Below, piece after piece: positions 41,619 to 50,003 of a stretch of 64,000 nucleotides of DNA (position 1 is the stretch's first letter; every line of letters begins with the position of its first letter). The position numbers were made by a program, and so were the translations under genes. The notes below the pieces were generated by a model, which saw only the letters and a program-made list of their open reading frames with translations, searched no databases and was not told the DNA's origin. Source of the DNA: Salinigranum marinum (GTDB taxonomy: Archaea > Halobacteriota > Halobacteria > Halobacteriales > Haloferacaceae); assembly GCF_024228675.1 (NCBI RefSeq), contig NZ_CP100461.1, forward strand, positions 2,167,398 to 2,231,397, given 5' to 3'.

Positions 41619-42653
41619 TCAACGAGGCGTCCACTCCTCGCAGGCTTCCATGTCGTCCATCAGGTCGTCGTGGAGGCCGCAGTACGGCTGGATGCCCGTG
41701 TCGGTGCGGACGTAGTCGAAGTGCTGGCAGCTACCGCAGTACGTGTCGCCGACCTGTCGAGGGGTCGGCTCGTCGCCCGAGTTGGGGACGAACTCCGTGC
41801 CGTCGTCACTGGCGTCGAGCGGCGAGCGGATGTCGGAGGCGGACGCGCCGCCGTCGGACGCCGTCGTCGAGTCGCCGGGAGAAGCCCGCACGCTCGACGC
41901 GCGCTGTGTGGCCGACCGGGACGAGGATTCCGACGCCGGCGCGGCCGTGGGCGGCGGAGACGAGGTCGGCTCGGGCGAGAACATTGACGTGCTCCACGAC
42001 GCACGGTCGCCGGTGCCGTCGGTCCCGTCAGAACCACCGGAGCCGGTCTGCGTCTCGACGCCGCCGTCGGGCTGCGAGCCGAGGAAGCCGACGCCGCTGG
42101 CTCCGCCCCGGGGAACCTCGACGATTTTCGTCTCGCCCTGCCGGGTGACCTCCATCCGCACCGTGCCGCCGGGCGCGTTCCGCGTCTTGAAGTTGGCGAT
42201 GCCGACGAAGAGCCACCAGAACGTCGTGATGAGCCCGAAGAAGTAGACGCCGACGGTGGGGAGCGTGAGGTCCATGAGGCCGGCCCCGCAGTTCGACCCG
42301 GACCACTGGCAGGGGTAGGCGTGCCAGAAGAGACCGACGCCGAGGACGGCGATGCTGGCCCCGAGGAGGGCGGCCGCACGCGTCCGTCTGGCCGACGGGA
42401 GGACGGTCAGGACGCCCAGGAAGACGGCCGGGACGCCGATCCCGCCGAGGACGCCGCCGACGTGCCGACTGTTCGTGATCCCTTCGACGGTCGCAGTCGT
42501 GTACAAGACGTCCGTCGCCGCAACGAGAATGCCACCCAGGACGAGCAACGCCCCGACGAGGAAGAGTCCGACTCCCGCGTACAGCCGCCGGAGGTCCGGG
42601 CGGTGTTCGCCCGACCGTCCCTCCCCTGTGTACACCTCCGAGAGACTGGTCAT
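41619..42653 (-). CDS. Four-helix membrane protein with zinc ribbon tail (DUF7139-like)
   Basis: A 344-residue protein from the ATG at 42653 (MTSLSEVYTGEGRSGEHRPD). Four hydrophobic segments lie in the first ~170 residues (RLYAGVGLFLVGALLVLGGI; then others ending with FFGLITTFWWLFVGIANF). A long Ser/Thr/Gly/Asp linker follows, and a C-terminal zinc ribbon (CGSCQHFDY ... CGLHDDLMDDMEACEEW, about 315-341). I associate this with DUF7139. Function unknown; the ribbon is cytoplasmic if the helix count is even. A TATA-like stretch is not obvious. Confidence 0.7.
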   Translation of the reverse strand: MTSLSEVYTGEGRSGEHRPDLRRLYAGVGLFLVGALLVLGGILVAATDVLYTTATVEGITNSRHVGGVLGGIGVPAVFLGVLTVLPSARRTRAAALLGASIAVLGVGLFWHAYPCQWSGSNCGAGLMDLTLPTVGVYFFGLITTFWWLFVGIANFKTRNAPGGTVRMEVTRQGETKIVEVPRGGASGVGFLGSQPDGGVETQTGSGGSDGTDGTGDRASWSTSMFSPEPTSSPPPTAAPASESSSRSATQRASSVRASPGDSTTASDGGASASDIRSPLDASDDGTEFVPNSGDEPTPRQVGDTYCGSCQHFDYVRTDTGIQPYCGLHDDLMDDMEACEEWTPR

Positions 42654-42841
42654 ACGCCCGAATACACCGCCCGCACACAAAACGCTACGTCAGACGGTCG
42701 CATGACACCGACGGCGACGGGCCGAACGCGACGGGGGGACGGCGGCCGGCCGTGGCGCGTCGGGCCGGCTCGCCGAGCGAACCCAGACGGGTCGAGACCG
42801 GAAGGGAAGGGATTATTGTCGGCGATGGCCAACCGTCGCGT

Positions 42842-43123
42842 ATGGCAGACGACGAAGAAGACGAGGGGCCTGTCGTCGAACTCGGCGAGCGCGAACCGGT
42901 CGACGGGCAGCCGCTCGCGCGGGTCGCGTCCAGGCTGACCTGGCCGAAGGAGAAGAGTCGCGTGGTCGAGAAGGAAGGCGACAGCATCGTCCGTACGCCG
43001 GAGGGGCCGCGCGAACTCGCCGCCGTTCTCGACGCAGTAGACGTGTCCTACTTCGACACGCGCGCGTCGTTCGTGACGGCCGTCACCGACGCCGTCGGAC
43101 ACGGTCCCGTCCGGACCGAGTAG
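42842..43123 (+). CDS. Small conserved acidic protein
   Basis: A 93-residue protein from the ATG at 42842 (MADDEEDEGPVVELGEREPV). The conserved-looking core reads RVASRLTWPKEKSRVVEKEG, then RTPEGPRELAAVLDAVDVSY, and it ends VTAVTDAVGHGPVRTE. It is acidic, small and soluble, typical of haloarchaeal proteins I know only as DUF5789-like. The membrane protease-like gene follows after four bases, so the two are probably co-transcribed. Confidence 0.6.
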   Translation: MADDEEDEGPVVELGEREPVDGQPLARVASRLTWPKEKSRVVEKEGDSIVRTPEGPRELAAVLDAVDVSYFDTRASFVTAVTDAVGHGPVRTE

Positions 43124-43126
43124 GGC

Positions 43127-43819
43127 GTGACGCGACTCGAACGGCTCTCTGTCGCCCGGCTCGAACACCTCTCGTGGGTACAGCGGACGCTGCTCGTCGG
43201 CGTCGTTCTCTCCGTTGTCTGGGGTGCCTGGCACGTCCCACAGGGGAACCTCACGATGCGTGCCCTGCGCGACGCCGTCGTCTTCGTGGCGGTGCCGGCC
43301 GCGCTCGCCGTCACCCACGGCCGGCATCTCGGCTGGCGGGTGGACCGGCGCGCGCTCCGAAACGCCGTGCTCGTCGCGGCGTTCGTCCTCCCGTTTTATC
43401 TCGTCGGCTCGTCGCTCCCGAGCATCCGTGCGTACTACCCGATGTGGCAGACGTCGACGGCGCTGGGGTCGTTCCTCCCCCACGCCCTCCAGCAGTTCGT
43501 CGTCGTCGTCGCCGCCGAGACGTACTACCGGGGGCTCCTCTGCGTGGGCGTGCGGGACGAACTCGGGTTCAAGAGCGTCTTCATCTCGCCAGTCGTGTAC
43601 GCGCTCCACCACGTCGGCAAGCCGCCGATCGAACTCCTCCTGTCGGGGCCGACGGACGTGCTGTTCGGGGCCGTCGACTACGACGCCAACTCGATCCTCC
43701 CCTCGGTCGTCGCCCACGGGATGGGTCTCGCGCTCCTCGACTGGCTCGTCCTCCACCCACCGCTGGTCCCCACGGAGCGGGTCGTCGAGTGGTTTTCGTT
43801 CCTCCCCATCCCGCTGTGA
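43127..43819 (+). CDS. CPBP-family intramembrane metalloprotease
   Basis: A 230-residue membrane protein from a GTG at 43127. Hydrophobic segments surround AETYYRGLLCVGVRDELG, the EExxxR-type motif of CPBP (Abi) proteases in modified form, and HHVGKPPIELLLSG and VAHGMGLALLDWL, the two conserved His-containing motifs. Such proteins process prenylated or other membrane peptides. The modified AETYYRG core means catalysis should be checked. It is translated right after the small acidic protein. Confidence 0.7.
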   Translation: MTRLERLSVARLEHLSWVQRTLLVGVVLSVVWGAWHVPQGNLTMRALRDAVVFVAVPAALAVTHGRHLGWRVDRRALRNAVLVAAFVLPFYLVGSSLPSIRAYYPMWQTSTALGSFLPHALQQFVVVVAAETYYRGLLCVGVRDELGFKSVFISPVVYALHHVGKPPIELLLSGPTDVLFGAVDYDANSILPSVVAHGMGLALLDWLVLHPPLVPTERVVEWFSFLPIPL

Positions 43820-43916
43820 GTGTGCTCCCGGTGTGTCGCGTGTGCTCCCCGAAACTGTCTTGCACTGCAGACACACTACCATACCTTTTCTTCGGTCGCC
43901 GACCAAACCGAACCTG

Positions 43917-44381
43917 ATGACGCTTCCGATCGATCCGTCCGTTCTCAGCGGCGACGACATCGGTGAACACCGCACGACGCTCCACATGGAGCACGAGGAG
44001 GCGATCGAACACGTCCGCGACGCGTTCAAGCGGGCGGGGTTCGGCACCGCGGTGGAGTTTTCCGTCTCCGACCTGCTGCACGAGAAGATCGGAGTCGACC
44101 GCGACCCGTACTACGTCCTCGGCGCGTGCAGCCCCGAGGTCGCGAACCGGGCGCTCGACGCCAGCGACGACGAACTCGGCGGGCTGATGCCGTGTAACGT
44201 CATCGTCCGGCAGACCGAACCCGGCGTGCAGGAGGTGTACCACGTCAGCATCATGCGCATCGCCCGGCTCGTCGGGATGGCCCCCGACGACGAGGAGATG
44301 GCCGACATCGTCGCCACCACGGGCGAGATGGTCGAGGACGCGTGGTCGAACCTCGACGCGACCGTGGAAGCCGACGACTGA
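43917..44381 (+). CDS. DUF302-family protein
   Basis: A 154-residue cytoplasmic protein from the ATG at 43917 (MTLPIDPSVLSGDDIGEHRT). The core EHEEAIEHVRDAFKRAGFGT and VGVDRDPYYVLGACSPEVAN, NRALDASDDELGGLMPCNVI are typical of DUF302, often linked with metal or sulfur handling; no function is proven. A TATA-like CCATACCTTTTC lies about 30 bases before the ATG. An extended upstream frame is Arg/Ser/Thr-rich and rejected. It converges on the TatA-like gene. Confidence 0.75.
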   Translation: MTLPIDPSVLSGDDIGEHRTTLHMEHEEAIEHVRDAFKRAGFGTAVEFSVSDLLHEKIGVDRDPYYVLGACSPEVANRALDASDDELGGLMPCNVIVRQTEPGVQEVYHVSIMRIARLVGMAPDDEEMADIVATTGEMVEDAWSNLDATVEADD

Positions 44382-44395
44382 GCCGCGGCCGCAGG

Positions 44396-44593
44396 TCACT
44401 CTTTTTCGTCGTCCTCTTCGAGTGCCGCCTCCAGTTCGCTGACGCGCGCTTCGAGGTCCTCGACGTCGTCTCCGCGGAGGTAGCGCCAGCCGAGGAGGGC
44501 GAGGACGACCGGGAGCCCGAACAGCGCGATCATGAGCAGGAGGATGACGAGCAGCTCCGGACCGCCCGGGACCCCGGGGAACAGTGGGACCAT
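44396..44593 (-). CDS. Small TatA-like single-pass membrane protein
   Basis: A 65-residue protein from the ATG at 44593 (MVPLFPGVPGGPELLVILLL). The PGGPEL and hydrophobic run are like the N-terminus of haloarchaeal TatA, but the amphipathic helix differs: it continues WRYLRGDDVEDLEARVSELE, a short coiled coil ending in acidic residues (EEDDEKE). It is often annotated as a TatA-like subunit. The stop lies 15 bases from the DUF302 stop. Confidence 0.6.
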   Translation of the reverse strand: MVPLFPGVPGGPELLVILLLMIALFGLPVVLALLGWRYLRGDDVEDLEARVSELEAALEEDDEKE

Positions 44594-44649
44594 GCTCGAC
44601 GGTGCGGTACCATCGATGATAGGTTTGTTCCTCGAACGGTCGACGACGG

Positions 44650-45921
44650 TCAGCCGTCGGCTCCGAAGTCGGCCAGCGTCGCCTGGAGCCCCGACACCAT
44701 CGTCGACTTCCGGCGCAACTGCTGGAGCGAGACCGGGAGATACGGGGCGACAGAGCGGACCGCGCCCCCGAGCGTCTCCGCGCGGCCGCCCTCCTCGTCG
44801 AACGCGTTCCGGACGCTCTCGCGGACCTGCCAGACGCCACAGGGACCCCAGTAGTCGTCGGAGACGTGTCTGAGGACCAGCACCTTCGCCTGTCGGCCCC
44901 GCGATTCGAGGTGTTCGAGCACGCCCAGCCGCGAGGCGTGGTACGCGCCCGCGGTCTCTTCGACGTAGCCCGTCCGGCCCTCCCGCCCCTCGCGGTCGGC
45001 GGCGAGCCACACACCCGAATCGGGATCGGGGTTCCAGACGCTTCCCGGGGCCTTCATCTCGACGAGTTCGAACTCCCACGCGCCGGGCGCGAGGACGACC
45101 CAGAACGCGTTGCCCAGGAACTCGTTGCGGTACACTTCGACGCGGTCCACGGCGGGGGCGTCGCGGATCCTGCCGCGGAGGTACTGCCCGAGGGTGTCGT
45201 CGACGGCCGTGATCGACCACCGGGTCGGGACGAGCCGTCGATTGTGTGCCTGCCCGAGCGCGCCGGCCGAGAGGATCGTGTTGATGTCGTACACGTCGAA
45301 GCCCCGCCGGTAGAGATACGTCATCGCCCCCTGTGCGTTCCAGTCGTCGTCCTCCAGTGTCTTCTCGACGGGCGAGGGGACGTGGGGGTTCTCGCCCAAC
45401 TCGGCCGATTGCGCACGGGCGCGCGGCCCCGTCGGGGTGGCGATGTCGTCTCGGCCGGGATCGAGATCGACGTCCGGGCGGCCGTCGAGTCCGATCTCCA
45501 CGGTCACGGGTCGGTCCGCGATCGCGACCTCGCGCTGGACGCCGAGGAAGCCGTCCCACGCGTCGTGGACGCCCTCGACCGCCGCCGACTGGTTCGAGTT
45601 CAAAAGCGAGGTGCGCCGCTGGAACACGTCCGAGATGGAGACGCCCTCGTGGTACCACTCCGCGCTCGTCTCGAACGCGGCCGCGTCCTCGTCGTGTCCG
45701 ACGGGCGAGAGGATGCCCGTCGACACGCGCGGGTAGTTCGCGCGACCGACGAAGATCGAGGGCGACACCCCGCCGTAGAGCGCGTCCCCCTGGACGACCT
45801 CGTCGAACCGGTCCTCGAAGCGCTGGAGGTGGTCGACGATGGCGTAGGACTTCTCTTCGGCGAGGCGGCGACGCTCGGCGCGCTCGTTCGCCTCGATGTC
45901 GAGGTAGTCGTCGAGGCGCAT
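44650..45921 (-). CDS. nreA: DNA repair protein NreA
   Basis: A 423-residue protein. The archaeal Nre family, tied to repair of mitomycin-type DNA damage, is recognised by YGGVSPSIFVGRANYPRVST (about 49-68), NSNQSAAVEGVHDA and the later DVYDINTILSAGALGQAHNR (about 210-229). The C-terminus ends STMVSGLQATLADFGADG, where QATLADF fits the PCNA-binding pattern Q-x-x-[LIM]-x-x-F, suggesting a PIP box that tethers it to the sliding clamp. The small TatA-like gene lies about 60 bases downstream. Confidence 0.9.
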   Translation of the reverse strand: MRLDDYLDIEANERAERRRLAEEKSYAIVDHLQRFEDRFDEVVQGDALYGGVSPSIFVGRANYPRVSTGILSPVGHDEDAAAFETSAEWYHEGVSISDVFQRRTSLLNSNQSAAVEGVHDAWDGFLGVQREVAIADRPVTVEIGLDGRPDVDLDPGRDDIATPTGPRARAQSAELGENPHVPSPVEKTLEDDDWNAQGAMTYLYRRGFDVYDINTILSAGALGQAHNRRLVPTRWSITAVDDTLGQYLRGRIRDAPAVDRVEVYRNEFLGNAFWVVLAPGAWEFELVEMKAPGSVWNPDPDSGVWLAADREGREGRTGYVEETAGAYHASRLGVLEHLESRGRQAKVLVLRHVSDDYWGPCGVWQVRESVRNAFDEEGGRAETLGGAVRSVAPYLPVSLQQLRRKSTMVSGLQATLADFGADG

Positions 45922-46006
45922 TCGCTTTCTCTAGAGGCGGTCCGCTGATAAGGGTTGTCGGCCGCGCGCTGCGCCGTTCGCCGTGCTGACGGCTTGCCCC
46001 GCCAGT

Positions 46007-46393
46007 TCACCCGCGTGCCCGCTCGACGATCGCGTCCCGGGCCCGCTTCGCACACTCCTTGTCACCCCAGCCGAAGTGGAGCGTGCGCTCGTTGACCGGG
46101 TCGGAGAGGAGTCCGCCGGTGTCGGGGGTGACGCCGACCAGTTCGAGTTGGATGTAGCCGATGGTGATCCCACCGGCGAAGTCGACGCCGCAGATCTCGT
46201 CGAAGGGGACCGTCCGGTCGTCGAACCGCGAGCGCGCGGTCCGCTCGACGACGACTCGGTCCTCGTACACCGCGAGGGTACCGTCTTGGAACACGCAGAC
46301 CACGACCGCCTCGGCGTGGGCCTGCTCGCCGACGCCGTCGGTTGAGGTGTCCCCTGCGTCGTCGCGGTCGCCACCCCAGGGCAGGTCTATCAT
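46007..46393 (-). CDS. PH-like domain protein of unknown role
   Basis: A 128-residue protein from the ATG at 46393 (MIDLPWGGDRDDAGDTSTDG). The beta-rich core (VVVCVFQDGTLAVYEDRVVV, then DFAGGITIGYIQLELVG) resembles a PH-like or DUF4429-like beta domain, often a protein- or lipid-interaction module. It ends with a helical ECAKRARDAIVERARG. The gene lies between nreA and tfb on the same strand, with more than 80 bases on either side. No function is claimed. Confidence 0.55.
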   Translation of the reverse strand: MIDLPWGGDRDDAGDTSTDGVGEQAHAEAVVVCVFQDGTLAVYEDRVVVERTARSRFDDRTVPFDEICGVDFAGGITIGYIQLELVGVTPDTGGLLSDPVNERTLHFGWGDKECAKRARDAIVERARG

Positions 46394-46561
46394 CGTCCCC
46401 CTGTACCGCGTGAGACGACAAGAAGCGTCGGGCCCGACCTCGTCGTACCGGCGTCGTTTCCGGGGCGTCGGCCGGCCGGCTCGAACGGACTGCTGTCAGT
46501 CAGGACCGGATCGATCACAGCTGTCCCGCGACCGGCCGGGACCCGGTGACAGCAGTTCGTC

Positions 46562-47533
46562 TCAGGCGTGGATGTCCATCGCCTCGATCTGTTCTTGGTA
46601 CCGGTTCCGGATCGTGACCTCGGTGACCTGCGCGACGTCGGCGACCTCGCGCTGGGTCTTCTTCTCGTTGCACAGTAGTGAGGCGGCGTAGATCGCCGCC
46701 GCGGCGAACCCTGTGGGCGACTTCCCCGACAGCAGACCCGCTTCGGCCGTGGTCTCGATGATCTCTTCGGCCTTCGACTGGACCTCCTTCGAGAGGTCGA
46801 GTTCGGAGCAGAAACGGGGGACGTACTTCTTCGGGTCGACGGGCTTCATCTCCAACCCGAGTTCCTGGGAGATGTACCGGTACGTGCGGCCGATCTCCTT
46901 CCGCTCGACGCGCGAGACGTCGGCGATCTCCTCGAGCGACCGTGGGATCCCCTCCTTCCGGCAGGCGGCGTACAGCGCGCTCGTGGCGACGCCCTCGATA
47001 CTTCGTCCGCGGATGAGGTCTTCGCCGAGCGCCCGTCGGTAGATGACCGACGCCACTTCCCGGACCGAGCGGGGGACCCCGAGCGCGCTTGCCATGCGGT
47101 CGATCTCGCTCAGCGCGAACTGGAGGTTGCGCTCGCCGGCGTCCTTCGTCCGGATGCGCTCTTGCCACTTGCGCAGCCGGTGCATCTGTGAGCGTTTCTC
47201 CGAGGAGAGCGACCGTCCGTAGGCGTCTTTGTCCTTCCAGTCGATCGTCGTCGTCAGGCCCTTGTCGTGCATCGTCTGCGTCGTCGGAGCCCCCACCCTC
47301 GATTTCTCCTGTCGCTCGGAGTGGTTGAACGCCCGCCACTCCGGTCCCCGGTCGATCTGTTCCTCCTCGACGACGATTCCCGTCGGTTCGTGGATGAGTT
47401 CGCCGTCGGCCGTCCGGACGAGTTCGTCGGAGTCCACCTCGTCGAGGTCGATCCCGTCGTCGTCCTCCGTCTCGTCGGCCTGCCATCGTCGCCGGTCCGT
47501 GTCGCGCGTTCGCTGACGGGTGGGCCGTGTCAT
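46562..47533 (-). CDS. Transcription initiation factor TFB without zinc-ribbon cysteines
   Basis: A 323-residue archaeal TFIIB homologue. The two cyclin folds are intact ([40 protein letters not shown]), with the B-reader/linker [20 protein letters not shown] and [20 protein letters not shown]. The C-terminal helix [20 protein letters not shown] binds the promoter DNA element. The region that normally forms the zinc ribbon (CxxCG ... CxxCG) instead reads [20 protein letters not shown], with no Cys pair. The start at 47533 ([10 protein letters not shown]) is chosen since a CTTAAG TATA-like site lies about 33 bases before it; in-frame starts exist at 47551 and 47563. Confidence 0.9.
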   Translation of the reverse strand: MTRPTRQRTRDTDRRRWQADETEDDDGIDLDEVDSDELVRTADGELIHEPTGIVVEEEQIDRGPEWRAFNHSERQEKSRVGAPTTQTMHDKGLTTTIDWKDKDAYGRSLSSEKRSQMHRLRKWQERIRTKDAGERNLQFALSEIDRMASALGVPRSVREVASVIYRRALGEDLIRGRSIEGVATSALYAACRKEGIPRSLEEIADVSRVERKEIGRTYRYISQELGLEMKPVDPKKYVPRFCSELDLSKEVQSKAEEIIETTAEAGLLSGKSPTGFAAAAIYAASLLCNEKKTQREVADVAQVTEVTIRNRYQEQIEAMDIHA

Positions 47534-47647
47534 CACGTTTTTCACGTCCATCTCCACTGACACTTAAGCGTGGGGGCCGGTGCGGTCGCGTCACGGCCGG
47601 CGGACGGGAACGAACGGTCTTAGTGTCCCGCCACCGAGGTCGAGACG

Positions 47648-48241
47648 ATGCCGAGTGTCGAGTGTGACCCGGACGCGGCCCGACGACGCCTCGCAGCGGC
47701 GGACGTCGACGTCGAACCCGGGAACACCGAGTATGAACGGTGGCGAGCAGCACGCGGCGACGCGGTCGCCGTCGCCTACGACGACAAGGTGGTCGTCCAG
47801 GGAGCCCAGCCCGTCGATCTCCTCGCGCTCCTCCGGGAGGGTGGTGGGCGCGCCCACGTCTACTTCGACGGCGCGAGTCGGGGGAACCCGGGACCGGCGG
47901 CGGTGGGGTACGCCATCGTCACCGCCGACGGGATCGTCGCCGAGGGAGGCGAGCGGATCGGCGAGACGACGAACAACCGTGCGGAGTACGAGGCGCTCGT
48001 GCGCGCGCTGGAGGTCGCCCGCGACCACGGCTTCGACGAGGTGGACCTCCGCGGTGATTCGGAACTGATCGTCAAGCAGGTACGCGGCGAGTGGAACACC
48101 AACGACCCGGGCCTCCGCGAGCGCCGCGTCACCGTGCGGGAACTGCTGTCGGAGTTCGACCGCTGGTCGCTCGAACACGTTCCGCGGGAGATAAACGATC
48201 GCGCCGACTCGCTGGCGAACAGGGCACTCGACGATGGCTGA
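47648..48241 (+). CDS. rnhA: Ribonuclease HI
   Basis: A 197-residue protein that cuts RNA in RNA-DNA hybrids. Residues 70-197 hold the RNase H fold with the acidic residues in YFDGASRGNPGPAAVGYAIV, NNRAEYEALVRAL, LRGDSELIVKQV and NDRADSLANRAL. An N-terminal extension of about 65 residues has YDDKVVVQGAQPVDLLALLR. The last bases overlap the start of the next gene (48234), so the two are translated together. Its TATA-like region is not strong. Confidence 0.92.
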   Translation: MPSVECDPDAARRRLAAADVDVEPGNTEYERWRAARGDAVAVAYDDKVVVQGAQPVDLLALLREGGGRAHVYFDGASRGNPGPAAVGYAIVTADGIVAEGGERIGETTNNRAEYEALVRALEVARDHGFDEVDLRGDSELIVKQVRGEWNTNDPGLRERRVTVRELLSEFDRWSLEHVPREINDRADSLANRALDDG

Positions 48242-48788
48242 CGACGTTCCGGACGACCTGATCGAGGAGGCCGAACGACTGACGCGGCTGGCGCGCGACG
48301 TGCCGGACCCCGCCGAGGCGGCGGCCCACCGCGACCGACGCGACGAGATGCTCGCCGAGATCGGGTACACCGCGCGCTACCGCACCAACGACGACACGCT
48401 GGTGTTGAACCCCGCGGAGTGGTTCGAGGACGGCGTCGTCCGCACGGAGCGCATCGACGACCTCTCGCGCACCATCGAGCGGCCGCTGTCGGACGCCGGG
48501 GCGGACGACAAGTGGCGTGCCGTCGAGGAGCACAACGCCGCGCTGGTCGAACGGGTCGACGCAGAACACGGACCCGTCCACGCGGCGAACGGACGCGCGT
48601 TCGCCGACTTCATGGGGAACCACTACACGCGACGGGTCGAGACGGCGTCTCGGCGCGAGCTCCGGGAGTTCCTCGACGAGTACTACCCCAGGAACGCCTG
48701 GCCAAGCGAGCGTCAAAAAACGGTTGTCGAGGAGTCGTTGCGACTCCTGTTCGAGACGGCCGGAGCCGACCTGCCCGACTACAGGTGA
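48234..48788 (+). CDS. Conserved haloarchaeal protein paired with rnhA
   Basis: A 184-residue soluble protein overlapping the rnhA end by eight bases. It is helical and charged: DDLIEEAERLTRLARDVPDP, EIGYTARYRTNDDTLVLNPA, WRAVEEHNAALVERVDAEHG, and ETASRRELREFLDEYYPRNA. I recall a family (DUF7108) with this position next to rnhA in haloarchaea. Coupled translation implies a shared function in RNA-DNA hybrid processing, but that is inference. It converges on the PadR gene with a ten-base overlap. Confidence 0.65.
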   Translation: MADDVPDDLIEEAERLTRLARDVPDPAEAAAHRDRRDEMLAEIGYTARYRTNDDTLVLNPAEWFEDGVVRTERIDDLSRTIERPLSDAGADDKWRAVEEHNAALVERVDAEHGPVHAANGRAFADFMGNHYTRRVETASRRELREFLDEYYPRNAWPSERQKTVVEESLRLLFETAGADLPDYR

Positions 48789-49138
48789 GCGTCGATCAGT
48801 TCCTGGATCTCGTCCGCGCGCTCGTCACCGGTGACGAACTTCGACAGCATCCAGTTGAACCGGTCGAGAACTGTCTGGTGCCCTTTATCAGTCAGTTCGT
48901 ACTGGTTCGTTCGCTTGTCGAGTTCGCTCTTGTCGACGAGCTCCATCTCGACGAGGTCGTCGAGGTTGGGGTAGAGTCGCCCGTGGTTGACTTCGGTGCC
49001 GTAGTAGTCCTCGAGATGGCGCTTGATAGCCAGCCCGTACATCGGCTCCTCGGCGAGGATAACGAGGATGTTCTGCTGGAACGCGGTCAGATCGCGCGCC
49101 AAGCCAGATTCTGTGCCCAGTGATTGTGCCTCTGACAT
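48779..49138 (-). CDS. PadR-family transcriptional regulator
   Basis: A 119-residue repressor from the ATG at 49138 (MSEAQSLGTESGLARDLTAF). The PadR winged helix is clear: LVILAEEPMYGLAIKRHLED, then YYGTEVNHGRLYPNLDDLVE, then KSELDKRTNQYELTDKGHQT. The C-terminus forms a dimerisation helix. A TTAAG site lies in front of the start (about 49162). Upstream is the AT-rich divergent region shared with the pyrophosphatase gene, so regulation of itself or of ppa is possible. Confidence 0.88.
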   Translation of the reverse strand: MSEAQSLGTESGLARDLTAFQQNILVILAEEPMYGLAIKRHLEDYYGTEVNHGRLYPNLDDLVEMELVDKSELDKRTNQYELTDKGHQTVLDRFNWMLSKFVTGDERADEIQELIDAHL

Positions 49139-49425
49139 ACTACTCGAAATGTCACCGGGGCACTTAACACTTCGTATACCATTGTTTCTTTCGATAAATA
49201 TAAGTATAATAAAAGACAGAGTAACCGAGAACATTTGACTGAAACGGGCAAATTAGGCTGAATTTGCCGTATAGTGACTTACTAGGTCACTTGTGAGGGG
49301 GTTAGACGGTCATCGGGCAACGTTCGGACAGGAACGCCGTCAGCTGGAGTGACGCGGCCGCGAGACCGAGACCGAGAGGGAGAGGAGACCGACGGATTTT
49401 TGCGCCGGTCAGCGGAGAACCAGGT

Positions 49426-49959
49426 ATGGTTAACCTGTGGGAAGACATGGAGACGGGCCCGGACGCGCCTGATGTCGTCTACGCCGTCGTCGAGTGTCTG
49501 AAAGGTGAGCGGAACAAGTACGAGTACGACAAGGACGTCCCGGGCGTCGTCCTCGACCGCGTGCTCCACTCGAACGTCCACTACCCGTCGGACTACGGGT
49601 TCATGCCCCAGACCTACTACGACGACGGCGACCCGTTCGACGTGCTCGTGCTCGTCGAGGACCAGACGTTCCCCGGCTGTGTCATCGAAGCCCGCCCCGT
49701 CGCCCTGATGGGCATGGACGACGACGGCGAGAAGGACGACAAGGTCATCGCGGTCCCCACCGAGGACCCCCGGTACGACCACGTCGAGGACGTCGACGAC
49801 CTCACCGACCAGCAGAAAGCGGAGATCAGCGAGTTCTTCGAGACGTACAAGAACCTCGAGGAGGGCAAGGAAGTCGAAACGCTTGGCTGGGACGACGCCG
49901 CCGCCGCGAAGGAGGCCATCGAACACGCGATGGACCTCTACGAGGAGCAGTTCGCCTAA
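49426..49959 (+). CDS. ppa: Inorganic pyrophosphatase
   Basis: A 177-residue soluble family I enzyme that hydrolyses pyrophosphate to phosphate, pulling biosynthesis forward. The active-site signature is DDGDPFDVLVL (about 65-75) with the three Asp ligands, together with GERNKYEYDKDVPG and HSNVHYPSDYGFMPQTYYDD. The C-terminus is acidic as expected in halophiles. The start ATG at 49426 is preceded by a GC-poor region with an AT-rich promoter. A T-run at 49973-49979 follows the stop. Confidence 0.95.
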   Translation: MVNLWEDMETGPDAPDVVYAVVECLKGERNKYEYDKDVPGVVLDRVLHSNVHYPSDYGFMPQTYYDDGDPFDVLVLVEDQTFPGCVIEARPVALMGMDDDGEKDDKVIAVPTEDPRYDHVEDVDDLTDQQKAEISEFFETYKNLEEGKEVETLGWDDAAAAKEAIEHAMDLYEEQFA

Positions 49960-49971
49960 CCCGATCACCGA

Positions 49972-49980
49972 CTTTTTTTG
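49972..49980 (+). terminator. T-run terminator after ppa
   Basis: Seven T residues (49973-49979) occur 14 bases after the ppa stop, the oligo-T signal that ends transcription in haloarchaea. No stable hairpin is obvious before it. Confidence 0.45.
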
Positions 49981-50003
49981 GGCCGTTCGACGAGCTGAAG
50001 CGT

